From positions 66,863,001-66,927,000 of the forward strand of contig JAIOJX010000028.1 of NCBI GenBank assembly GCA_022376925.1: a stretch of DNA of 64,000 nt, in the 5' to 3' direction. The position numbers and the translations under genes were made by a program. The stretch's first letter is position 1. Each line of letters opens with the position of its first letter. The stretch is from Tragulus kanchil (taxonomy: Eukaryota; Chordata; Mammalia; Artiodactyla; Tragulidae). The notes beneath the pieces were generated by a model. That model worked only from the letters and a program-made list of their open reading frames with translations. It was not told the origin of the DNA and ran no database searches. Of this stretch, positions 1-11,020 are shown piece by piece.

Positions 1-1760
1 CTGAATCTTATATTGACATTTATACAATTTCAATAAGAATCCATAATGAGTCTCATATTAGGAAAAGGGATTCTATTAAGTGAAAGTAACCCCATATGCA
101 TCCAAGCAAATGCCAAGTAGAACAAGTAACAGATTTTAAATGGAAGTTAAATTTCATACATATAATGAGTGATAATAATAGCTCATAGTTCCATAATTCT
201 TTTCATTAACAAAGCCCTTTCAAATATCCTGTCTCATTCAGTCTTTATAAAATCCTTTGGTAAAGAAATATATTTATCTAGAGTTTAGGCCTGACATCCT
301 ATGGATCGCTATTGCTGTTTAACGATGTTATCTTATGCGCTGGGAATTTTATCCTGATGACATTTAAGAACAATCACTGGAACTGAATTAGTCATTTTTA
401 AATGTTCTAGGAAAGTCAACTGAAGTTAAAGAACATTGCATCCCCTCCTATTTTACCCTTTTAAAAAATACGACCAATTTGCATGAGAGACCAGGTGGTT
501 AATTTGCATAGATAAGACCCAAGAAAATTTGTACCACACTATGAAGTTTGGTGGGGGTTGACGGTGGGAAGGAAGTCGATTTAAAAATCTCCATTCAGTG
601 AGAAAAGTCGATTTCTCACAAGTTTCTGTAATACATCTCACTCTATGAGTTGACTAGATCAACTTTCAGGTCTGAAAATAGTTTTCATCATTCATTTTCC
701 AGCATGAATTCAAACATATGCTTTCCTTCCAGAAGCAAGCTGGAAAAGAGTGATTCACGACATTTGATTAATTAAATCCTCTTGAGAAATACATTCCTGG
801 CAGCAGCATCATGATATTTATATGTGGATATTCATCCTTAACCCCATATTTTGACCTTTAATAGACTACCCCTCTCCAAAAAAAAAAAAAAAAAAATTGT
901 CTGATGCCCAAGATAAGCATGCTACACCTTGCAACTTGGTCACATTCACATTCTTGACATGCTCTATGAGAGAAACCAGAAAAAAAAAAAATCAGTCTTG
1001 AGGAAGTAAGGAACTGATCCTCAATGTATTCAAGAAATAAATAACTTTACTACATTAGTATAATTCTAATATACCTCACATACACTTACATGGAACTTGT
1101 AATGACAGTACATTTAAGGGAAATTAACTCAAGATATGTAAATTGATTAAGTGCTGAACTGTACTACAGTTATTAGAACTAATTTCCCCCCTCTGAATCT
1201 TATATTGACATTTATACAATTTCAATAAGAATCCATAATGAGTCTCATATTAGGAAAAGGGATTCTATTAAGTGAAAGTAACCCCATATGCATCCAAGCA
1301 AATGCCAAGTAGAACAAGTAACAGATTTTAAATGGAAGTTAAATTTCATACATATAATGAGTGATAATAATAGCTCATAGTTCCATAATTCTTTTCATTA
1401 ACAAAGCCCTTTCAAATATCCTGTCTCATTCAGTCTTTATAAAATCCTTTGGTAAAGAAATATATTTATCTAGAGTTTAGGCCTGACATCCTATGGATCG
1501 CTATTGCTGTTTAACGATGTTATCTTATGCGCTGGGAATTTTATCCTGATGACATTTAAGAACAATCACTGGAACTGAATTAGTCATTTTTAAATGTTCT
1601 AGGAAAGTCAACTGAAGTTAAAGAACATTGCATCCCCTCCTATTTTACCCTTTTAAAAAATACGACCAATTTGCATGAGAGACCAGGTGGTTAATTTGCA
1701 TAGATAAGACCCAAGAAAATTTGTACCACACTATGAAGTTTGGTGGGGGTTGACGGTGGG
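1..1760. repeat. Tandem duplication A, period 1192 bp
   Basis: Positions 1-568 recur as 1193-1760 without a visible difference. After the shared part, copy 1 reads 'aaggaagtcgat' and copy 2 reads 'gaagggaaatac'. The simplest reading is a head-to-tail pair whose first copy starts upstream of the window, with the junction at 568/569. The duplicated sequence is otherwise unique AT-rich DNA with no recognisable gene. The period matches the other 16 duplications here, which points to assembly rather than biology. Confidence 0.9.
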
Positions 1761-2032
1761 GAAGGGAAATACAGGCAGAATAATGCAGTGAATGCTTTCC
1801 TTTTCCTTTTTTTTTATTCTTTACAAATCTTTGATTTGCTAGCTTAGGCAAAGTCTGAATGGATCAGTGGGGATGAAAAATTTCTATTCATTTTCTGAAA
1901 CCCTGACCATTCAAGGTTTCAGAAATAGTTCCCATGAAATATATCATATTGCTACTCTAGGAAACAATAGTAAAATAATGAAAAATGGGAACGTTGAGTA
2001 TAGAAACATAGCATGGCTAAGCTGAAATTTGC
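1761..2032. other. Unique AT-rich DNA
   Basis: I see no gene, RNA or recognisable mobile element here. The bases 3' of duplication A run without tandem structure into an old L1 tail. Confidence 0.5.
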
Positions 2033-2222
2033 TGTGCACAGGGAGCTCAAATCTGGTGCTCTATGACCACCCAGAGGGGTGGGATGAGGTGGGCGGTGGG
2101 TAGATTCAAGACAGAGGAGACATACACACACCTATGGCTGCCTCATGTTGATATATGGCAGAAACCAACATAATAATGTAAAGCAATTATCTCCCAATTA
2201 AAAATAAATAAATTTAAATAAT
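2033..2222 (+). mobile_element. L1 3' UTR remnant
   Basis: This carries phrases typical of cetartiodactyl L1 3' ends in order: 'cacagggagctcaaat', 'ccagaggggtgggatgagg', 'tcatgttgatatatggcaga', 'aatgtaaagcaattatctcc', then an A-rich 'aataaataaattt' tail. It is strongly 5'-truncated, with no ORF2 sequence present. Family assignment rests on remembered phrases, not an alignment. Confidence 0.75.
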
Positions 2223-2616
2223 AAAGTACATATAGACTAGACAAAAATAAATTTAAAAATAAAATAACTACCGCATGGCTCAATTATAATTTTAGCCAGT
2301 CAGAAACTATTTTCTTGATTTAACATACTTATTTTTTACTTTTATTTTTTATATTTTTATACTTGTATTTAAAATGTATTATAATAATAAAATGTATTGG
2401 TTGCAGAAACAATATTGATTACATCAAAAGTTGATAGTAATAAACATGAAAATACTTCAATTTCCTTAAAATTAAGCTAATACAGGTGTTTAATCTTTAT
2501 AAAACTGATACTAGGAAATAAGATGCAAACTCTTCTTGTATCAGATTTGCTGGATTAAAGGAGAGAAATAAGAGGGTTGACTCTGGTAATGGACAGAGCA
2601 CATTGTAAACTGCTAT

Positions 2617-2752
2617 AAAATTCCTCTCTTCTGGGATCATACATATCTGTAAACAACAAAACTCTGTAAAAGTAAAAAGCAAAATAAAAATTAAAAAAAA
2701 ATATATATATATATATAATTCAAAAAGATAAAAAAAAAAAAATTCCTCTCTT
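2617..2752 (+). mobile_element. Very short L1 3' tail insertion with TSD
   Basis: An insertion of about 108 bp (2631-2738) is flanked by the 14-bp direct repeat 'aaaattcctctctt' at 2617-2630 and 2739-2752. The insert holds only the last part of the young L1 3' UTR ('acatatctgtaaacaacaaa') followed by an A-rich tail broken by a (TA)n tract. It is an extreme 5' truncation. The same 3' end occurs at 3955-4019 and 46505-47193. Confidence 0.85.
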
Positions 2753-2897
2753 GCTCACTTAAAAATGGCAATTGATAAAAACGGGAAACACTAGTAGAGA
2801 CTGAAGCTATTTCAGTAACTGGACTCTGCATTATGAAAGAGAAATCCCTGTGTATTCATGATAGGTATGGACAGAAAGTCTGATATAGAACAATCAT

Positions 2898-3255
2898 AGA
2901 ATCACTATGAGTGGGCTTCCCTGGTGGTCCAATGGGTAAGGACACCGCCTTGCAGTGCAAGGGACGCTGGTTCGATCCCTGGTCTGGGAAGATCCCACGT
3001 GCCGTGGAGCAGTTGAGCTGATGTGTCCAATTACGGAGCTGGAGCTTTGGAGCGCATGCGCCCAGAGCCAGCACTCTGCGACAACAGAGGCCACTGCGAT
3101 GGGAGGCCCACAAGAGCCAAAGAACAAAGACGGATGAAAATAGACAAATGAAAGATCAATAGAAGTGGCCTGCCCGTCCCCATCCCTCCACACCCCACAA
3201 AAAAGATAAATAAATAAAAATGTTTAAAAAAAAAAAAAAAAGAATCACTATGAGT
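2898..3255 (+). mobile_element. CHR-like tRNA-derived SINE, long 3' class
   Basis: The SINE body spans 2913-3240 and is flanked by a perfect 15-bp target-site duplication 'agaatcactatgagt' (2898-2912 and 3241-3255). The head is tRNA-like, with A-box-like 'ggtggtccaatgggtaag' and B-box 'ggttcgatccc'. The tail has a pyrimidine-rich 'cccgtccccatccctcc' block, then 'aaataaataaaaatg' and poly(A). The perfect duplication implies a fairly recent insertion through L1 machinery. Confidence 0.93.
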
Positions 3256-3284
3256 ATAGAACAATTAGAGAGTCACTTAAAAAT

Positions 3285-4030
3285 ATTAGACTTTTGGGAA
3301 CATTCCTGCATTGCTGGTGGGAGTATAAATTGATACAGCCTCTATGGAAAACAGTCTGGAGATTTCTTAAAAAACTAAAAATAGAAGCACCATATGACCC
3401 AGCAATCCCACTCTTAGGCTTATACCCTGACGAAATCAAAATTGAAAGAAGCACCTGTACCCCAATGTTCATTGCAGCTCTCTATACAATAGCTAGAACA
3501 TGGAAGCAACCTAGATGCCCATCAACGAATGAATGGATCCAAAAGCTCTGGTACATATATACAATGGAATACTACATAGCTGTAAAGAGAAATGCAGAGG
3601 AATCAGCCCTAATGAGGTGGCTGGATCTAGAACGTATCATAAAAAGTGAAGTCAGTCAAAAAGAGGACAAATACAGTATATTAACACATATATATGGAAT
3701 CTAGTAGGATGGTGATGATGGCACATGCAGTGAAGCGACAGAAAGACAGACATGGACAGTGGACATATGGACATTGTGGGGAAGGAACAGTGGGTGAGAG
3801 GCGTAAAGGAAGTAGCATGAAGGCCTGTACTATCATAAGTGAAGAAAATAGCTCTAGTCATTGCTCTGTGAGAAAAGAGGATCCTTCAGAGGTGCTGTGT
3901 GATGGTCGGGAGGGGAGGGAAGGGGGGGATATACATATGACTAATCTGAGAACATACATATCTGTAAACAACAAAACTCTGTAAAAGTTAAAAGTAAAAT
4001 AAAGGTTTAAAAAAAAAAAATTAGACTTTT
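3285..4030 (+). mobile_element. Young 5'-truncated L1 with ORF2 C-terminus
   Basis: The insertion (3296-4019) is flanked by 'attagactttt' at 3285-3295 and 4020-4030. It encodes the last 136 or so residues of L1 ORF2p (frame 3294-3704), including '[13 protein letters not shown]', '[12 protein letters not shown]', '[16 protein letters not shown]' and the end 'LTHIYGI', uninterrupted. A 3' UTR follows, with a G-rich stretch near 3915-3925 and a terminal 'aacaacaaaactctgtaaaag' tail. EN and RT domains are missing, so it is a dead fragment. Its 3' part falls in duplication B. Confidence 0.92.
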
Positions 4031-4210
4031 TCATTTATCTCCCTCATAGTCCAAGACACAAGACACAAGAGATGGGTGCTAGTTCTGCGGAGGGAAGGAA
4101 AAAGAAACTAGGCCAATCTGCAATGGGAGAGAGTCTCAGATGTGAAACTGCAAGTTAAAAATTTCTTGTTACACTGCACAGGCAATGAATGGTTATTTAA
4201 GTAATGTCCA

Positions 4211-4500
4211 ATGTTCAACTTTTTTTTTTTCCTTTGGCCACTTCTATTGGTCTTTCATTCATTTCCATCTTTGTTCTTTGGCCTGTGTGGGCCTCCCATA
4301 GCAGTGGCCTCTCTCACTGCAGAGCACTGGCTCTGGGCGCATGCCCTCCAGAGCTCCGGCTCGGTAACTGGACACATTAGTCCAGCTGCTCCGCAGCACA
4401 TGGGATCTTCCCAGGCCAGGGATTAAACCAGCACCCCTTACACTGCAAGGCGGTGTCCTTACCCACTGGACCACCAGGGAAGCCCCGATGTTCAACTTTT
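4211..4500 (-). mobile_element. CHR-like SINE, short 3' class, antisense
   Basis: The SINE body 4224-4487 lies between direct repeats 'atgttcaactttt' (4211-4223 and 4488-4500). On the minus strand it begins 'ggggcttccctggtggtcc' and ends '...ccaatagaagtggccaaagg' plus poly(A), without the pyrimidine-rich 3' extension of the long class. The B-box region is mutated ('gtttaatccct'). Confidence 0.92.
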
Positions 4501-4633
4501 AAGTCATTTTCTTTTCAGATCTGTAATTAACCCTCAGCATTCCTATCTACTGAAAATCTCATACATAGAAAAAAAAAAACCGTTAGGTGTGCGTTGAAGA
4601 ATGAAGACATACTGAAAGGAGAGATTGGTGATC

Positions 4634-5125
4634 CGAATGAATGGATCCAAAAGCTCTGGTACATATATACAATGGAATACTACATAGCTGTAAAGAGAAA
4701 TGCAGAGGAATCAGCCCTAATGAGGTGGCTGGATCTAGAACGTATCATAAAAAGTGAAGTCAGTCAAAAAGAGGACAAATACAGTATATTAACACATATA
4801 TATGGAATCTAGTAGGATGGTGATGATGGCACATGCAGTGAAGCGACAGAAAGACAGACATGGACAGTGGACATATGGACATTGTGGGGAAGGAACAGTG
4901 GGTGAGAGGCGTAAAGGAAGTAGCATGAAGGCCTGTACTATCATAAGTGAAGAAAATAGCTCTAGTCATTGCTCTGTGAGAAAAGAGGATCCTTCAGAGG
5001 TGCTGTGTGATGGTCGGGAGGGGAGGGAAGGGGGGGATATACATATGACTAATCTGAGAACATACATATCTGTAAACAACAAAACTCTGTAAAAGTTAAA
5101 AGTAAAATAAAGGTTTAAAAAAAAA
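4634..5125 (+). mobile_element. L1 3' end, second copy in duplication B
   Basis: This repeats 3526-4017. It is not an independent insertion: its left edge is the duplication junction, not an L1 truncation point with its own target-site duplication. Confidence 0.9.
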
Positions 5126-5318
5126 AAATTAGACTTTTTCATTTATCTCCTTCATAGTCCAAGACACAAGACACAAGAGATGGGTGCTAGTTCTGCGGAG
5201 GGAAGGAAAAAGAAACTAGGCCAATCTGCAATGGGAGAGAGTCTCAGATGTGAAACTGCAAGTTAAAAATTTCTTGTTACACTGCACAGGCAATGAATGG
5301 TTATTTAAGTAATGTCCA

Positions 5319-5608
5319 ATGTTCAACTTTTTTTTTTTCCTTTGGCCACTTCTATTGGTCTTTCATTCATTTCCATCTTTGTTCTTTGGCCTGTGTGGGC
5401 CTCCCATAGCAGTGGCCTCTCTCACTGCAGAGCACTGGCTCTGGGCGCATGCCCTCCAGAGCTCCGGCTCGGTAACTGGACACATTAGTCCAGCTGCTCC
5501 GCAGCACATGGGATCTTCCCAGGCCAGGGATTAAACCAGCACCCCTTACACTGCAAGGCGGTGTCCTTACCCACTGGACCACCAGGGAAGCCCCGATGTT
5601 CAACTTTT
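5319..5608 (-). mobile_element. Antisense SINE, second copy in duplication B
   Basis: Copy of 4211-4500 shifted by 1108 bp, including both target-site duplications (5319-5331 and 5596-5608). Confidence 0.92.
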
Positions 5609-5922
5609 AAGTCATTTTCTTTTCAGATCTGTAATTAACCCTCAGCATTCCTATCTACTGAAAATCTCATACATAGAAAAAAAAAAACCGTTAGGTGTGC
5701 GTTGAAGAATGAAGACATACTGAAAGGGTAGAGATTGTTCAATGTGATCAAGCAGAAGGACAGGAACAGGAAGACAGAAGGCACAGAAGGTCAACACTAT
5801 CTCTTCTTTCCACATTGGAAACTCCTGGAAATCATATTAATGCACTGCAATTTCCATAGTTAGCTGGGATGGAAGTTCAAGTTTTGCTTTGTTGTCAATA
5901 ATGAAAAACAATACTTAATATT

Positions 5923-8080
5923 AAAAGAGAAAGAAAGTTGGAAAATAGTCCATTACATGTCACTTAACTTACATGATGCAAACATTATTTATGCAATGTT
6001 CATTCAAAGTGTTATGGTATTTAATAAGCTGGTAACATAAGATCTTTCCTGTTGCTAATTCATTTCGTTTATTTGTGTACCCTAGTAAAGGCGGTGGTCC
6101 ACTGTATGAGAAAGAGTTGACAATCTCTGGCTCATCAGTGGATGAGCAAGACAGCCTGGTTACTGCCTCTGAGATGGAGTCTCCTTGAGGTCAGGGAGTG
6201 TCATCTTCTTCCATACTAGACCTCAGCACATTGCAAATATTTGATGAATAAAATGCTGTCCTTCTCTCTGGCTGATTATTTAAAATAATAAATCCTGATT
6301 TATTTGAAAATCCTGGGTTTATTATAAAATCAGGATTTACTCTAAAATCCTGATTTATTCTAAAATTTTATTCTAAAATGGGGATTCTTTATGTTAGGTT
6401 TTTAAGTTAGTTTCAGTTCTGGTAAGCAATTATACAGAAGAGAGATTTTAACTTTTCTTTTAATGGCTTGTATCTGAAACTGTAAACTTTTTTCCTGTAA
6501 ATCACTTTCCAGATTAATGTCATTTTGAGCATTAACTGTATCTGATGAAAGTGGAACTGTTACTGTTTGGGAGTTTTAAGAATAATTTTGATGTAATGAT
6601 TATTTCACTGTCAACACATTGTTATTTTCCTGTGTGCATACACAATTATTCTCCAAATGCCACAGATCTGAACACTTGACTGAAAGACAAAATTGCTTTG
6701 AAAAAGTTAAAAATGTCTTTCCTGTCTAATCAAATAGTCTAAACATATGCGTCAATCTGTATAGTGATTTCTACTTGCTCATGCCTGCTTGCACCTTTAT
6801 AATATGTTTCAAGAAAATACACACAACATGACACAAACACACAAGTACTAACAAAATACAAAGGGAAAAAGGACAACTTTTCAAGTCAGTTCAATAATTT
6901 CCGGTGACTAGCATGTTCTTTATTCGTATTAAGATGCAAAATACATGGGGGAAAACTCACAGTATACAGTACAGTGCAATTCAATGACATAGTTAGCTGG
7001 GATGGAAGTTAAATTTTTTTAATATTAAAAAAGAGAAAGAAAGTTGGAAAATAGTCCATTACATGTCACTTAACTTACATGATGCAAACATTATTTATGC
7101 AATGTTCATTCAAAGTGTTATGGTATTTAATAAGCTGGTAACATAAGATCTTTCCTGTTGCTAATTCATTTCGTTTATTTGTGTACCCTAGTAAAGGCGG
7201 TGGTCCACTGTATGAGAAAGAGTTGACAATCTCTGGCTCATCAGTGGATGAGCAAGACAGCCTGGTTACTGCCTCTGAGATGGAGTCTCCTTGAGGTCAG
7301 GGAGTGTCATCTTCTTCCATACTAGACCTCAGCACATTGCAAATATTTGATGAATAAAATGCTGTCCTTCTCTCTGGCTGATTATTTAAAATAATAAATC
7401 CTGATTTATTTGAAAATCCTGGTTTATTATAAAATCAGGATTTACTCTAAAATCCTGATTTATTCTAAAATTTTATTCTAAAATGGGGATTCTTTATGTT
7501 AGGTTTTTAAGTTAGTTTCAGTTCTGGTAAGCAATTATACAGAAGAGAGATTTTAACTTTTCTTTTAATGGCTTGTATCTGAAACTGTAAACTTTTTCCT
7601 GTAAATCACTTTCCAGATTAATGTCATTTTGAGCATTAACTGTATCTGATGAAAGTGGAACTGTTACTGTTTGGGAGTTTTAAGAATAATTTTGATGTAA
7701 TGATTATTTCACTGTCAACACATTGTTATTTTCCTGTGTGCATACACAATTATTCTCCAAATGCCACAGATCTGAACACTTGACTGAAAGACAAAATTGC
7801 TTTGAAAAAGTTAAAAATGTCTTTCCTGTCTAATCAAATAGTCTAAACATATGCGTCAATCTGTATAGTGATTTCTACTTGCTCATGCCTGCTTGCACCT
7901 TTATAATATGTTTCAAGAAAATACACACAACATGACACAAACACACAAGTACTAACAAAATACAAAGGGAAAAAGGACAACTTTTCAAGTCAGTTCAATA
8001 ATTTCCGGTGACTAGCATGTTCTTTATTCGTATTAAGATGCAAAATACATGGGGGAAAACTCACAGTATACAGTACAGTG
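5923..8080. repeat. Tandem duplication C, period about 1105 bp
   Basis: Copy 1 is about 5923-6976 and copy 2 about 7029-8080. They differ by single-base indels ('cctgggtttatt' / 'cctggtttatt', 'ttttttcctg' / 'tttttcctg'). The roughly 52-bp spacer is composite. Its left end ('caattcaatga') is a garbled form of what follows copy 2 ('aattcatgaa'). Its right end ('catagttagctgggatgg...') is a shortened form of what precedes copy 1 (5855-5922). Confidence 0.93.
6290..6372. repeat. Inverted and direct 12-14 bp repeat cluster
   Basis: 'aaatcctgattt' at 6290-6301 is followed by its reverse complement 'aaatcaggattt' at 6327-6338 and by the direct form again at 6344-6355. The arms could form a hairpin with a loop of about 25 bases. 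Related 'ttattctaaaat' units follow. A duplicate lies near 7395-7475. It may be simple AT-rich expansion. Confidence 0.6.
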
Positions 8081-8179
8081 AATTCATGAATTTTGCATAT
8101 GCATCCATGTAGTTACTGATACAACGCTAAACATCTTTAGCATCCTATGTGCTCCCTCATTCCCCCTTACAGTCAATAT

Positions 8180-8510
8180 CCTCCCCAAAACTAACCTAAA
8201 TTCTATCAAAAATAATACGTCTTCCATTTCATGAACTTTATAAAAATGGGATTCTATAGAATGTTCCCTTTTGTGCCTGGCTCATTTTCTTCCACCCTGC
8301 ATCCCTGAGATTCATCCACAGAGTTGCATCGGTAGAAATATACCCTTGCAGTTGTTCTAGTTTGCTTCTTCCACGGATGTCTTCTTACTGTATGAGTATG
8401 CCCTCAATATATTTATCCATCTTTCTGATGATAGACACTCTAGTTGTTTCAGTTTAAAGATGTTATGGAAAAGATTTTAATAAACATTCTTTTGCATTTA
8501 TTATAATAAC
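8180..8510 (-). mobile_element. Probable ancient L1-type 3' remnant
   Basis: The plus strand has phrases known from antisense old L1 sequence, such as 'tgtgcctggctcattttctt', 'ctgagattcatccac' and 'gatagacactctagttgttt'. It is heavily decayed, and subfamily and borders are uncertain. Confidence 0.4.
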
Positions 8511-8964
8511 TATACTCACTCATTTTTCTTGAGGATGTCCCCATATCACAGTACAGAGATGTGTTCGGCTATAGTGTCTTTATAACCTAAAAGCAGTTCT
8601 TTGTTCAGCACAAATTACTACAACCGTTTATAACAATTTGTCTTGTTTCCCACTGCAGGAAACCTCAAGACAAGCAAGAAAGGCCTTGCTGTACTTTCTG
8701 CTGCCTGCTTTCTCGCCCTGATCTATTGTCACAGGTGATGTCACATTGTACTCTCTGGAGACATAGAACTGCTTGAAATTGCCCATGCTGTTACCACACT
8801 CACACCCTGGCTAATGCTGAACCTTCTTCTTAGAGAGGCTTCTTTCTTCTCAAAGTTTTTGTTCCCCCCTCAGTATTCCCTTTGTTACATCCATCTCTGA
8901 AGATCTGTTCATGTTTCTGAATGCTCCACCAGATAGTGAGCTCTTTCAGATCATTCTTCTATTT
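8511..8964. other. Unique DNA
   Basis: No coding signal or recognised repeat between the ancient L1-like remnant and the antisense L1. Confidence 0.4.
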
Positions 8965-8967
8965 ATC

Positions 8968-9047
8968 TTTTTTAAAAAGTTTTATTGCAACGTAGCTGAC
9001 TTACAATGTTGTGTTTCATTTCTGCCATACAGCAAAGTGACGCAGTT

Positions 9048-9093
<46 letters not shown>

Positions 9094-11020
9094 TTTTTCA
9101 TACTGTTTTCCATTATGGTTTATCACAGGATGTGGGATATAGTTCCCTGTGCTATACAGTAGAATCTTGTTGTTTATCCATCCTATATATAATAGCTTGC
9201 ATCTGCTAATCCCAAACTCCCAGTCCTTTCCACCAACTTCTCCCAACCACAAGCCTGTCTTTGCTATCTATAAATCCATTTTTATTCATAGATATGTTCA
9301 TTTATGTCATATTAGATTCCATATTTAAGTGATATCATCAGGTATTTGTCTTTTCCTTCCTGACTGACTTCACTTAGTATGATAATCTCTAGTTCCATCC
9401 ATGTTGCAAATGGCATTATTTCATTCCTTCTAATACATATATAATAGTGCATTATATATGTATGTGTATATACATGCATCTATACACACCACATCTTCTT
9501 TATCCATTCATCTCTTACTGGACTATATGTTGTTCCCATATCTTGGCTATTGTACATAGTGCTACTATGCACATTTGGGTGCATGTATCTTTTAAAATTA
9601 TAGTTTTGCCCTGGAATACACCCAGAAGAGGGACTGCTAGATCATGTGCCAACTCTATTTTCAGCTTTTTGAGGAATCTCCATATTGTTTTCCATAGTAG
9701 ATGCACCAATTTACATTCTCACCAACAACATAAAAGGGTCCTCTTTCTCTACACCCTCTCCAGCATTAATTATTTGTAGACTTTTAATGATACCCATTCT
9801 GACTGGTATCAGAACTACAATTAATTCATTTGATTCTGATTTTCAGTTTTCTAACAATCAATGATGATGAGCATCTTTTCATAAGTCAGTTAGCTATCTG
9901 TATGTCGTCTTTGAAGAAATGTCTACTTAAGTCTTTGCTCATTTTTTAATTGGTTTGTTTTACTGAACTGTAGGTGCTGTTTGTATATTCCAGAAATTAA
10001 GCACTTGTCATTCCCTTCATTTGCAACTATCTTCCCCCAACCTGTAGGATGTCTTTCTATTTTGTTTATCATTTGCTATGTTGTGCAAAAGCTTGTAAAT
10101 TTGATTTAGGTTCCATCTGCTAATTCTGGCTTTTGTTTCTACTGCCTTAGGAGACTGACCTAAGAAGATATTGGTATGATTTATGTCAGACAATGTTGCT
10201 CCTATGTTCTCTTCTAGGAAGTTTATGGTGTCTTGTATTTCAGTCTTTAAGTCATTTCTGAGTTTATTTCTGTGTGTGGTGGTGTGAAAGCGTATTCTAG
10301 TATCACTGTTTTACATGCACCTGTCCAGCTTTCCCAATAGCACTTGCTGAATAACCTGTCTTTTCCCCATTGTATATTCTCACCTCCTTTGTTGAAGATT
10401 AAGTGTCATAGGTGTGTGTGTTTTATCTCTGGGCTCTCTATTCTATTTCAATGATCTGTGTGTCTGTTTTTGTGCCAGTACCACAGTGTTTTGATTATTG
10501 TAGCTTTGTAGTACTGTCTGAAGTTTGGGACAGTTATGCCTCCAGCTTTGCTCTTTTTCCTCAGGATTGTTTTCATGGTTCCACATAAATCTTAGGATTA
10601 TTTTCTCTAGTTCTGTGGAAAATGTCACGGGCATTTTGATGGGTACTGCATTAAATCTGTAGATTGCTTTGGGTAATATGATCTTTTTAACAAATACTAG
10701 TTCTTCCAATCTAAGAGAACAGGATGTATTTCTATTTCTTTAAATCACCTTCAATTTCCTTTATTTGAGTTTCGTAGTTATCAGCACATAAGTCTTCCAT
10801 CTCCTTGGTAGGGTTTATTCCTAAATATATGTTTATTTGGGGCATGATTTGAAATGGCATTGCTTACACTTCCTTTCTGATACTTCACTGTTAGTGTAAA
10901 GAAATGCAACCCATATCTCTATGCTCTTACCTCCTGTGACCTTGCTGAATTTGATTATCAGTTCTAATAGATTTTATGGAAAGTCATTAGAGCTTTCTAG
11001 ATATCATTCATATTTAGTTT
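8968..11020 (-). mobile_element. Antisense L1: 3' UTR and C-terminal half of ORF2
   Basis: Read on the minus strand this is the distal part of an old L1. The plus strand shows the antisense 3' UTR ('cagcaaagtgacgcagttat', 'tcccaaactcccagtcc') and then antisense ORF2. Minus-strand peptides such as '[15 protein letters not shown]' (near 9700) and '[20 protein letters not shown]' (near 10680) are L1 ORF2p. Stops and frameshifts break the frame throughout. A pure (TA)n microsatellite lies in the UTR at 9048-9091. Part of the element is repeated by duplication D. Confidence 0.9.
9048..9091. repeat. (TA)n microsatellite
   Basis: About 22 uninterrupted TA units follow 'ttatacata' within the antisense L1 3' UTR. 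This L1 position normally carries a short TA tract, so this is local expansion. Confidence 0.95.

Larger units (their letters stand above)
3526..5727. repeat. Tandem duplication B, period 1108 bp
   Basis: Copy 1 is 3526-4619 and copy 2 is 4634-5727. The 14-bp spacer 4620-4633 ('agagattggtgatc') looks like a lossy copy of the sequence after copy 2 ('gtagagattgttcaatgtga'), with about six bases missing. A visible difference is 'ctccctcatag' against 'ctccttcatag'. The block spans an L1 3' end and a complete antisense SINE with its target-site duplication, which independent insertion cannot reproduce. Confidence 0.95.
5728..8180. other. Unique AT-rich DNA containing duplication C
   Basis: No gene or RNA was recognised. 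The stretch holds a small inverted-repeat cluster at 6290-6357 and consists largely of the two copies of duplication C. Confidence 0.5.

Noticed and set aside
2913..3000. tRNA gene at the SINE head
   Set aside because: A- and B-box sequences are those of a tRNA-derived SINE. There is no cloverleaf or terminator, and it continues into the SINE body.
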